Made by a program: the position numbers and the translations under genes | The notes under the pieces: model-generated | The model's database searches: none | Told to the model about the DNA's origin: nothing | What the model saw: only the letters and a program-made list of their open reading frames with translations | Part shown: positions 1-11,600 of the stretch, in pieces | Layout of the letters: every line of letters begins with the position of its first letter | How positions within the stretch are numbered: position 1 is the first letter of the stretch | Assembly (NCBI RefSeq): GCF_910592395.1 | Contig: NC_088313.1 | Location: 5,768,501-5,832,500, forward strand | DNA from: Lineus longissimus | Lineage: Eukaryota > Nemertea > Pilidiophora > Heteronemertea > Lineidae | DNA length: 64,000 nt | Direction of reading: 5' to 3'

Positions 1-2996
1 ATTTCAAGATCACTTTCTTCATAGCCTCTCGCTACAAGTCTTGCTTTTGGCACCAATTTTCCATTCTTTTCTTTCATACAGCATACCCATCTGGTTGAAA
101 CAGTTCTTTGTCCTTCATCATTTACAGTTGAGTATACCCTGTGATCTTTCCAACTAGTGAGTTCTCTTTCTTTAGCTTCTTCAAAGACACTCTGTTCTGT
201 TATATAAACATCATTTTCTTGCTCCCCATTCTGTTCATCAGTTGTTATTATTGTGACTTTCCAATTATCTAGTTCTTCAAGATTCACTGACATGGTCTCA
301 ACTTCTCCATTTTCACTAGTAACGCCCATGTTGTACCAGTTCTTATACTGTCCCGTCTTTTTTCCAGCTCTGTTGATGACTGTAGCTTTCCTTGTTTCTT
401 CTTCATCTTTGAACTTAATCATTACATGCTGTCCTGGTTTGAGAGATGTTGTTTTCAATGTCAATGTTGGAAGTTCTGTGCTGGCATCATCTTCTCTCAT
501 TCTTTCTGCATTCTGGTCATCTCCCCTTTTTTCTACTATCTCTTCATCTTCGTTGTTCACATCAAGATCACTATCTCTCTCTTCTGTTGTCTGGTCTCTT
601 CTCTCATCTTCACTGTCTATCTCTTCTTCATTTGCTGCCTCTTCTAGTTCACTATTCTTGCCTTCTACTGATTTCATTTCCTTCTCTTCTTCATCAATTT
701 CTATTTTCTTCTCCACTTTCTTCAGTCTGCATACATGTACTCTCACTAGCTGGCTTCCATGTCTGACAAAGACTACTACTCCATCTTGTCCTATCACACG
801 ACCTGGTCCCCTCCATTCAGTTTCATTGGGTCTTTTGTAGAACACTTTATCATTGTTCAAGTACACTACATCTCGGCTGGTCCGAGTTTGTTTCCGCAGA
901 GCTCTTTGGATTCTTTCTGAGCATTCAGCTTCTGTGTATGCACTTCTAGCTGCATGCATTGCTGTCAGATGTTCTCCAACTTTCTGGCTTGTTGTTACCC
1001 CTTCAAGTGCTGGTAGGCTTTCTTCAAGAACAGAGGGTAAGTTGGGATTAACACCGAACACAAGTTGGTAGGCACTGAATCCATGTATATTGCTCATAGT
1101 GTTTTTAGCCATCAGAGCCCAACTCAATGCAGTCTCCCAGCTACATTGTTTGTCTGCTTTAACTTTGGACAATGTTTCTGTCAGTGTCATGTTGTGCCTT
1201 TCACATATTCCATTGGACCACGGACTGTAAGCTGCAGTCATGAGAATTTCTATACCAAACAAGTGACCCATCTGCACAACTTCTTCATTAGCGAATTCCC
1301 CTCCGTTATCTGAAAATATTTTCTTTGGAGCACCAAACCTGCTTATCCATTGACTGATGAATTTCTCAACAATTTCTGTTCCTGCTTTTGTTTTGACAAT
1401 TGCTCCTGCACTGTATCTTGTGTAAATGTCTATGATGTGTAAGAACCAAAGTGAAGGTTCAAGCTGATGTAGATCCATAGCTACCATTTCATTCCAATTT
1501 GTTGCAAGTGGCAGAGAAACTACAGGTCTGCTCGGTGTCCTTTGAAATCGTTGACATATCTCACATTCCCTCGAAACCTTCTCAAGCGTCTTCATCATAC
1601 TTTGGTCCTTGATGCCCGCTTTCACCAGCAGCATTCTCAGTTTCTCTTCTGAAGGATGTCCAAATTGACGATGAAGTTTCACTATTACTTTCTCTTTTTC
1701 TTTGGTGCTGTTAATCATCAGTACTTGTTGTGAATTCAGTTCTTCTTTTATGGTTCTTCTCTCAAGCAGATTCAGACAGTAGTGTCCACTCGAGGTTTGT
1801 TCTAAATGTACAGTCCTACCAAACAGTTTTGCTTCATCTTTGTTTGGGTCTAAGATGGCTCCAGCCTTTTTCAACGACTCCTTGCTTAACAATAGAGGCA
1901 AGTCTAATTCCACAACGTCAGTTGTAATGTTGCATTTTGTATCACCTATGTAAGCTGGGAAAGTAATCGTCTTGGAGGCTGTCACCTTGACCCCATCACC
2001 GAATCTGTATACGCTGCTGCTGCTTTTTGTTTGTTCAACTGTTGATGATCGTTCTCTGTCATTCAACGTTTCAATGTACTCATCAAGCCATTTATTTCCA
2101 CAGACAGTCTTAGTGCATGCTGTATCTAATATGGCTGTGCCAAATGTTTCAGTCATGAATGTGAGGTTGTGGTTGTCTATTTCACTGGTAAACAATGTTA
2201 CATTGCACGACTCTTCTTCTGTTACCAATCTTACTACTTCCTTTGAGTCCTTATGTTCACAATCCCGAGCCCAGTGATATGTACTTCCACAAACAGCACA
2301 TCTGGATCTCATGCCTTTCTTATCCATTGGATTTGTTCCACGCTGTAAATAAGGCTGTCTCTCTGTTGCCTTATTCTTGAAGTAGTGGCTCCTGCTATTT
2401 CTGGTTTGGTTGTTTGTGAACATTGCTTCCTGTTTTATTGTCACACCATAGTCATTTAAACATTTCGATGCATCGTTTTCTCCAAAGATCCGTTTCAAAG
2501 CTGATTTCATACTTTGGAAGTTCAGTTCCTTCGCCGCTGTTAGTGCAAGTTGTTTCTCATTTTGGCCTAGACCTGCTTTATCTAGAATTTTGAAGGCTAG
2601 AACAGCTTCTGGTAATTCCATTTTATGTTTCTTACTAAGATAGTACAGTCTTTCAAACTCAATGATATACTCCCCAATTGACTGTCCTTCAACTCTTTGG
2701 AAATTTTCAAATTTGGTGTAAATGCTGTAGGCTATATCAATTTCATCCTTTTTGTAAACCTTGTCAAGGGCTGCTAGAAGTACTTTCATTCCATCATCAG
2801 TATTGAGTTCACTTGTTTCAAGTTCTAATGCAATGGCTCTCGCCTGACCTTTCAGTGATAATGTGACTGCAAGAGCTTGTTTCTTTATATCAAGTTCTGT
2901 CACAAGTTGCCACATAGAAATTTCATTTTTCCATGTCTCATAATCGGAATGAGATTCACTTCCAAAGGTTGGGGGGTTTTTATATCCGGCAGCCAT
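1..2996 (-). mobile_element. Ty1/Copia retrotransposon gag-pol ORF (runs off left edge)
   Basis: An open minus-strand frame of at least 998 codons starts at ATG 2996 (MAAGYKNPPTFGSES) and leaves the window in the reverse transcriptase. In order: a Copia-type gag; a CCHC zinc knuckle (CAVCGSTYHWARDC, ~residue 233); an aspartic protease motif (LDTACTKTV, ~290); the GAG-pre-integrase HRQFGHPS (~442); an integrase with D (VAMDLHQ), D (FSDNGGEF) and E (NGICERHN); a basic or acidic linker; and the RT start KARLVARGYEE at the window edge. The order protease-integrase-RT is diagnostic of Copia rather than Gypsy. Every point I tested (2994, 2292, 1671, 1221, 3) shares one frame, so gag and pol are fused and unbroken here. 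The element could be young, but RT and RNase H lie outside the window. Confidence in the class is high; family is not determined. Confidence 0.93.
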
Positions 2997-3113
2997 CTTT
3001 TTCTTATGTTTGCTATAAAGTACAGGCACTGATGTACAGGGAATGTAAATGTATATGCACACAAGTATCCAGCTAACACTACACAGAGGTCCTCCTTGTA
3101 GATTGTTACACAG

Positions 3114-3125
3114 CCTCTGCTACCA
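3114..3125 (-). other. Copia primer-binding site (initiator Met tRNA)
   Basis: Read on the minus strand, the 12 bases TGGTAGCAGAGG are complementary to the 3' end (including CCA) of animal initiator methionine tRNA. They lie directly inside the LTR edge and 118 bases upstream of the gag ATG, as expected for first-strand priming in Copia elements. Confidence 0.8.
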
Positions 3126-3437
3126 TGAAAAGTTTGTCATTACTTACTGACATTGGTTGTATTCCACTCACACAGTCACCCCATATGATGGGCCGGCCCA
3201 GGTCTCTTGCTAGTGATCATTCTTTGTCGTGTACTGGTATAGTTTATCCTCTAGATAATATGTCCTCCTGACTCAATCTGTTCTCCATGAACAACTCTCC
3301 TCAACTACCTTAAAAAGTCCCTCCACCCAAAAGTACACACAGATCTGTGATGTCATCACTACATCAGCACAATGTCATTATTTGTGTGTAAGTGGTCTGC
3401 TAGTTAAAGTTAACACTACATGCCTAAGCTTTCAACA
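3126..3437 (-). repeat. Copia 5' LTR (outer edge approximate)
   Basis: The inner LTR edge is fixed by the primer-binding site: on the minus strand the LTR ends in ...TTTTCA immediately before it. The outer edge is a guess. A minus-strand TGTTGAAAGC at 3437 would give a 312-bp LTR, and TGTTAACTTT at 3415 would give 290 bp. The partner LTR is outside the window, so this cannot be settled here. Confidence 0.55.
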
Positions 3438-4352
3438 CTTATTTCAAATGAAAACATACCCAAGGGTTAGCTGACATAGATTGAATCGCAAATCACATTA
3501 TACACACGATTTCATTAAAAAGATGCTACAAAATGCGTCTACTTTACAGAGTGACCCAAAAGGACTATCCTCATAAGCTGAACAATCAATGCACCTTTAG
3601 CACACCCTGTACAGGATGAGGGCTCATACTACCCACATGTAGAGCTTCACAAATGGAACAATAATTGCAATCGAAAGTTGATACTGCCTGACTTCTATGT
3701 TCTTTAGAACCCACCACTCACGATGAAGAATCCCTGTTGAATTTAGGGGCAACTCATACCAATAATTGGCAATTTTTCAAAGTACCCAATCTAGATCCCA
3801 CTTACAATTTGAATCATAATTTACATGCTCAGTCCCACACAGAAGTTTGAATCTACCCTGTGCACTTCATGCAAAGAAAATACTGCGGTTGAAATCTGAC
3901 TTACCACCATATCTCATTACTGACCATGCAAACAAAGTACAACAAATACATAAAATACACATTTTATCAAAATAAACAATATTGGCTTCATTAATACAGC
4001 TAGTTTTTGCAAGAAATGCATATCATGCACATTGCATGAGCGATATGTGAAATAATAATCCAATCAAGTACCTAAACAATATATATTTGTATCACAAATA
4101 CATGTATACTGTTCCAAAAGAACAAAATATTAGTACCTTCATCAGGCATCTTACCAAACAAGCTTCAGACATTCAAATTTCAGTACATACACAATTAAAA
4201 AATTATCACGAACTCTTCACAATGTTTGCCAAAAGAACTTTATGACTAGTTTCCACCCAAACAGTAAGTTGTATAACTGTACTAAGACTAGAGTTTTGTC
4301 AGTGTCCTGAGAAATAACATACTGTAAGATCGTAAAAAACATATTTTTAACT
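3438..4352. other. Intergenic, no gene seen
   Basis: AT-rich sequence with no reading frame that looks coding and no repeat structure I can define. It lies between the Copia LTR and the next transposon. Confidence 0.5.
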
Positions 4353-5079
4353 AATGCCGTGGTCACACTGGGGTTTTAACACGAATTGAATTCGAATTAA
4401 AACGTTGATACGTATTGGGGCGTCACACTCAATTCGGTTCATACCGATCTCAATCCGCTTTAACCAACACGGTTCTTAAACCGAATTGAATGCGAATCAG
4501 CTAATCCGAATCAACGAAACCGTATTGAGATTTCAAGTGTGACGCGCTTGATACGAATTAAGGTTTTCGATCGCACTGCGCATGCGCCCGGCGCATGGAA
4601 AGTGACCTTTGACCGCGGGAACTAGTGCTCCGAACTAGTTAACTGATGTATTTAAATGATCTCATTAACTCAAATCGTTTTTCGTTATGCCATAGAATAG
4701 GGAAAAATCAACTCCCTTGCACGTGACTTGCATTTCCATTTCCTGGCAAGGTATGTCGGTCGGGGGATGGAAATGGTCAAGCACCTTACGCGATTTTAAC
4801 TTGTTAATAATGACTGTGTGATACTGTGATATTATATACTTATATGTTTTGTACTCGTAAATTTTATTCTCCCATATGGGAGGTTAATAAATAATAATAA
4901 TAATAATAATAGATGGCGCGTCGTTAGTATGCATTGAGTGTGGCGCGTTTTAAACCAATTTGAATGCGTATTCGGGCCAGTGTGACGCGACCGTTCTGAA
5001 ACTGGATTAATCAATTCGTATTCCGGAGAGCGCTCTACGGAATTCGGTTTCAATTCGCATCCAGTGTGAACACACCATA
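4353..5079. mobile_element. Short non-autonomous DNA transposon with inverted ends
   Basis: The left end (TAATGCCGTGGTCACACTGG) and the reverse complement of the right end (TTATGGTGTGTTCACACTGG) match at 14 of 20 positions, with GTCACACTGG-type termini. Inside, sub-terminal blocks rich in GAATTGAATTCGAATT and GTGTGACGCG recur in both orientations, so the ~727-bp unit can fold on itself. No transposase is present. This fits a MITE-like element; the superfamily is not assignable from this sequence, and the flanking duplication (TA or ATA) is too short to be convincing. Confidence 0.6.
4886..4910. repeat. (TAA)n microsatellite
   Basis: About eight TAA units inside the MITE-like element, the only simple repeat in this stretch. 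Confidence 0.9.
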
Positions 5080-5357
5080 ATAAACATACAAGTGGTAAAA
5101 ACGTTTCACAGTGTTGGGGCTACCTGCCAGGGAGGTTATTGCGCTCTATGTCATTATGTAAAGAGAGTAATTACAAAATACACGCTTTTCTAAGAGGATG
5201 TTGCAGGCAACATGTAGTTCTAATACTTGTTTAAAATTTCGTTTAGCAACAGGCACATTCTTTTATATTCCAATACTAAATGAATGATACACTACAATCT
5301 ACTTAAGAGCTTATACACATTCTGGCAAGTAGCCTACCCTAAAGTTGTACAGAGATT

Positions 5358-5675
5358 CTATTGGGCTTTAATGCTGGCCAGCAAAGATCTAACTTGCGGC
5401 TGTAGTGTCGTTCCATCTAGTTTACACATAGTAACTGAAATGAACTGGTAGAAACATTCTACCTGGAGAGGATAATGTACATTGAATATGAAAAATATTT
5501 TGAACAGCCTGTCAAAGGCATCCAAGATTGTCTTTCCCCCGGGTATCACGACATTGTCACAGATTATATAAAAGCTTTCTCCAGCCTGGCTCTCCGCTTT
5601 TCCTACTCGAAGAATGAAGGGCTGCGAAAACTGTTCGCCTTTTTTCAAGGCAAAATCATCAATGTCAGCACACAT
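5358..5675 (-). CDS. Terminal exon of the SAM gene
   Basis: The exon opens after a TTATTTCAG acceptor and encodes 105 residues ending QVRSLLASIKAQ before TAG. It contains the hydrophobic stretch DAFDRLFKIFFIFNVHYPL, the most conserved block in homologues of this family. The bases to the left (5100-5357) would be the 3' UTR. Confidence 0.75.
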   Translation of the reverse strand: MCADIDDFALKKGEQFSQPFILRVGKAESQAGESFYIICDNVVIPGGKTILDAFDRLFKIFFIFNVHYPLQVECFYQFISVTMCKLDGTTLQPQVRSLLASIKAQ

Positions 5676-8600
5676 CTGAAATAATAATAATTGTTACAAG
5701 TAAAATAAATGTTACAATGAACAAGGTGATTCAGTGCACACAAACTCAGTAGCTGAAAAGGAATGAATGCAGCTTCCTGGATGCAGATGGACGACTGCAA
5801 AATAAATAGTCTATTGCATACTTACAAGATTCATACTCTTGGGATTGACAAGTGCTGTCATGAATTGATAGGTGTTCTCATTACAGAAGTCTCATTAATT
5901 CAATGTAATAAATACTAATTTGGTATCAAATGCTGTGTTTTTAATAGAGAGGGTGTCTTAAACATATTAAAGCACAGTATCTGCCCCATTTCTTGTCCAG
6001 AAACCAAATCGCAATTTACGCTTCTTAGCAGTTCTGCAGACTATACTTCACATGTCTAGTAAATTTCGATGACTTACAGTTTTTTCCAGAACAATGAAGC
6101 TTAAACTCTCCACTCTGCTTGAAGCTGACGACCCTGCTGACTTCGACTTCTTGCCTATGGCTTTATTGTAATTACTAGATGGAAGCAACAACGCAAGGAC
6201 GAAAAGTGCACAGAGGTCACCTGAAAATATATAATAAAAAAAGAGTTTGAATACAAACATCACAGAGTCTTGAGTGCTGTCAGGGCGGCACAGTCAGTGG
6301 CAAGAACATTGTTCAAAATGAACACTGATACCACATTTCTTTGAGGGTGAGATAAAAATCCTACTAGTTGGGGCTACTCTTGTGAAAGAGAGTGCTTTCT
6401 TTTGAACAGAATGGGAAATATGCTTGGGTTTCTGTTTTTTCTTGAGTACATTGCTTGACAAATCACTCAAAACTAATTATGGTTAAAAATGACTGACACA
6501 TACAATGTAGCTTATGCTATGCTCTAAACTAAAAATATTCATTTCAATGCAAAAGAGTTAGTACCGGTAGTATCAACGTAAGATTTTTTCCACTCCTTAT
6601 AGCAATGTGCTATGACACAATACTTTCAGCAGTTACTGTAGTTACCTCGGGCGTGTCCTGTCTTTCAAACTGGCTGATCAGTGTGTCAATGACACTGCTC
6701 TCCTGGGCCTTTGCAACTTTCATCAACTTGTCCTTGAAATCAGCCGTAAAATTTGCGAAGAAATTCACACCTTTATCGGGATGAAGCTCCTCAAAATCAA
6801 TGTTGATCTGGAATAAGAATAAAGAGTATTTGAATATTTGATACTGAACTGGCAGTTACATGTAGTTGTCTTATGAAGACAGACTGAAAGTACAGGACAA
6901 AATCTGAGGGTTCAATAATAAAGGAACGTTGCTCATCATCCAGAGATTTCATTTCACTCACATCAAAGAGTATAAAACTAGCCCAATTCTGATTAAAAAT
7001 AAATGCAGGTTAAAATCATTGAGCTTTGAATACCTCTAGACTCCTTTTGCACTATTTTATTATGCATCTGGTCCAAGATGTGGGGAGCTGCAAGTGCAAC
7101 CAAAATAAGATGGATTGTACATGATGTTCCACTAAACATTGATATCCTGTGACCAATGCCAATTAGAGGGAATCCAGTCCAAATAGGAACATGAATTGCG
7201 TAATATTTCTATTATACATACCAATTCTGGCATATCCCGCAGTCGCGGATTAGCATTGAGTACTGCTGTCATGGTCATGTCTTGTTTCACAATATCATCC
7301 CATCGTTGACAACAAGTTTGGGCATGATATTCACGTATCTTTGGCATGTTTTCTCTTGTAGGAGGTGTGTGTTTAAGCCACTCAATCTGTAAATAAGTTG
7401 ATGAAACAAACTTACGCACAAAAACAAAGCTTCGCCTAAAATGGAACAAATTTGTGCACGGCAAGAGAACGCAGAACAATAATTCAACATGCATTAAAAT
7501 CAAAGTATTTGGAGATTTTCAGGTTTGATGACATTCTCATTTGAGAAATAAAAGGATCCTGGCATGAAATGGTCTTCTGCTAGACCAACTATCATTCACA
7601 TGAATTTTCATTTGACATGAACCAACTGGAAATAGTGCGTTTGTGCTTACCTTTTTTCGGATCTCTGTAACATTTTCCGGGAGTTCATCTATTGCTGACG
7701 ATGTTCCTGATAAATTGCCTGGCGTGGGAAGAGGGAGTTTCCTTTTCACTGCTGTTGAACATCTCTGCTTATCCTTTGGACGGTCAGCACTTCTAATTGT
7801 CTTCAGTCTATACTCAATATAGCCATGGCCATTGTCATAGTAGTGTTCCTAGAAGAGACAAGCATCCATACTTAATTCTAGGGTCTTGCACTTAATCACA
7901 TTAGAGCTGGCAATAGGATCCATGCAGAGGCGAATGCCTCCTGCATTCTTCTTCACTGCTATAAGAAGGAAACTTAATAACATAAAACAGAAGTAATCCT
8001 TCCCAAGAGTTGATCAACATCCTTCTGCATTTCGTAGCACAGTGAATTGCTTGAACTTAAAGTACGAAATTCAATGATTTGAAACACTTACATGACCACT
8101 AGCATCCAACGAATCGTCTTTGAGACAGGGGAACTGTTCGACCATTGCGATCGCCAAAGCTTCTTTCTGAGGCCCAGTTGGATACCTAGAAACAAGAAAA
8201 ATATACAATCTTTAACTCTCAACATACATGTACATGTAGGTCAGTTTAGGTTACATGTAATTTTGTGGATCAGACTCTGAGCTTGCCCCTGAAAGTAAAA
8301 CAAAACCCTCTTGCATGAATGAAATTTTACTTGATTCCTGCAGTAGTTACCATCACTTCTGGCTATTCACACTCGCAGACCTTTTGAATGAGATTAGCAA
8401 ACCTGAAGTTTCTTGTTAGGTTCACTACACCCGGGCAAGGAAAAGACGCACATGAGTAAAGAGCACACCCTGAAAAACTCAGTCAGGCAAAGGCTTTAGG
8501 CCTGACTAGGCTTTGGTTCAGAGAAGGTAATGACTAACAGTATGCACTTACTTTCCCCTCCCTCCATTCTGAACAAGATAATCCACAAGTATTCGAATTA

Positions 8601-11600
8601 GTTCTTTCCTGCTGTTAACGGGAAGCAATCCCTCCTCCAGATGAGCTAGGACCGGCCCTCCATTCATATGTGCCTCAAGAATGGCCTTGACGTTATAATC
8701 CTGAAAATAGGATCATACCATGGGTGAGCAATCATAGTGGCACCTCTAAACAAAACATTTTTCTTGACACGCTATCTCTTTCTCCAACTGTCTAACACTT
8801 CTGATCAGGTCTGAGAACCCTCTTGAGGCCAACTGACCTCATCAGAGCTACCTCTGTCAGTCATCATGGTCAGTGTACAATAGGCCTACTGAAGAAATCT
8901 TGTGAAGAAACGAAATATTTACAAGGCGAATAACATATGAACTTACTGTTGCGGATGTTAAAGATGTGCAGTTTTTGCGGCTGGTGTTATTGGCCATGGA
9001 ACCTGATGCAGTAGTTTGAGAAGATTGCCTGGGTGTGGAAGAAGACCATGGTGGAACTTGGCTGGACGCAATCATCACAGAACCATTCAATGACGGCTGA
9101 AAAAAAGAATGTGATACCTATTTATTATGTATCTTCCATATTTTTGGGAGCATAAAACAACCCAGACAATGTCTATAAAGCATCTACTTATTATCCACAT
9201 TTTCTTGAAAATTTCTCTCTTTAGGACCTCCGACATATGATATCAAACTCGGTCTACCAAGCTGCAGGTATTTCAAGCAACTGTGTCAGGATCACTTGGG
9301 CCTCCTCAGAAAAATGCATGATTTAGAAAACTAGGATGTACATGTCACAGCTTGCTAGTGGCAGAAAGACGTATATCTTTTCATGCAAATTGCCGTTATT
9401 GGTTCCCATGTTGTGACTGCACATTGTAGGGCCTCCATTTCTGGCAGTTCTCTCTTTTTTAGGCCTACTGGTAGACCAAAACAAGCCGATTACCTACCTC
9501 TAACTCAAGGTGCAGCTCATCACTACAATCGGAGCCTGCAATGCTCTCCTTTAGTTTCACAACTGCCATGGAGAGTCGACGCCTCACTCCAAAGCTGGTG
9601 ATGCCCACTTCTTTGAGGTCAGCCTCCTCCATCGTCGCCAGCACCATCAAGTTGACATCATTTTCTTAAATGAAATAACAAATAACATTAAACAACAATT
9701 TCAGGATCCAATCATTTTGTGGATTTCACTTCAGATCAACAGTCAAAACTGAAAGGTGAAAACCTGCAACAAATACAGACATCACAGAACTCATGACTGA
9801 CTGACCTCACTGACAATGACTGACTGACAGAGCGCAAGGAGAAAAGGTTCTTTCTCTAACAAGTAAATTGGAATCGCAAAGACATTATGACACAAATGAC
9901 AAGAAGACTGAGTTTTGCCAAACTAAAATCAAAAAATTGATACCAGGACGAACCAGACACGAACTCAAAAAAAGGATCCCAGTGGAATTACCTAGACAAG
10001 CTGACTATTTGTCAAATACCAAACTAATTTTGATAGCCACAATTCTAAATCTAACTCACAGACCAAAACACGCTCTATCTTAAAGGCCGAGAAGAATGGC
10101 AACAATAATTAATATCAAACATAAATTGATTAAGGTCTTCTACTCAGGACGCCCAAATTAAACAGCATTTTTTTAAAATTCACATCACTCGTCACAGCTT
10201 GATAAGCCTGTCACAATTCTAAATCTACCTCATAGACCAAGAAAAGCTCTATCTTAGAGGCCGACAAGAATGGCAACAATAATATCAAGACATAAATTGA
10301 CTAAATGTCTTCAGTTCCAAAGTAAAAACACCAATTTATTTAATTCAATTATTTGTCATTACTCAATACTTGATAGGCCTGTCACAATTCTAAATCTACC
10401 TCATAGACCAAGACAAGCTCTATCTTAGAGGCCGACAAGAATGGCAACAATAATATCAAGACATAAATTGACTAAATGTCTTCAGTTCCAAAGTAAAAAC
10501 ACCAATTTATTTAATTCAATTATTTGTCATTACTCAATACTTGATAGGCCTGTCACAATTCTAAATCTACCTCATAGACCAAGACAAGCTCTATCTTAGA
10601 GGCCGACAAGAATGGCGACAATAATATCAAGACATAAATTGACTAAATGTCTTCAGTTCAAAGGTAAAAACACCAATTTTTTTCAATCAATTATTTGTCT
10701 TACTTGATAAGCCTGTCACAATTCTAAATCTACCTCATAGACCAAGACAAGCTCTATCTTAGTCTTTAGAGGCCGACAAGAATGGCGACAATAATATCAA
10801 GACATAAATTGACTAAATGTCTTTAGTTCCAAAGTAAAAACACCAATTTATTTAATTCAATTATTTGTCATTACTCAATACTTGATAGGCCTGTCACAAT
10901 TCTAAATCTACCTCATAGACCAAGACAAGCTCTATCTTAGAGGCCGACAAGAATGGCGACAATAATATCAAGACATAAATTGACTAAATGTCTTCAGTTC
11001 CAAAGTAAAAACACCAATTTATTTAATTCAATTATTTGTCATTACTCAATACTTGATAGGCCTGTCACAATTCTAAATCTACCTCATAGACCAAGACAAG
11101 CTCTATCTTAGAGGCCGACAAGAATGGCGACAATAATATCAAGACATAAATTGACTAAATGTCTTTAGTTCCAAAGTAAAAACACCAATTTATTTAATTC
11201 AATTATTTGTCATTACTCAATACTTGATAGGCCTGTCACAATTCTAAATCTACCTCATAGACCAAGACAAGCTCTATCTTAGAGGCCGACAAGAATGGCG
11301 ACAATAATATCAAGACATAAATTGACTAAATGTCTTCAGTTCAAAGGTAAAAACACCAATTTTTTTCAATCAATTATTTGTCTACTTGATAAGCCTGTCA
11401 CAATTCTAAATCTACCTCATAGACCAAGACAAGCTCTATCTTAGAGGCCGACAAGAATGGCGACAATAATATCAAGACATAAATTGACTAAATGTCTTTA
11501 GTTCCAAAGTAAAAACACCAATTTATTTAATTCAATTATTTGTCATTACTCAATACTTGATAGGCCTGTCACAATTCTAAATCTACCTCATAGACCAAGA

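Noticed and set aside
253-840. Ser/Phe-rich 195-codon plus-strand frame
   Set aside because: It is the antisense shadow of the Copia integrase-RT linker; the minus strand is clearly coding.
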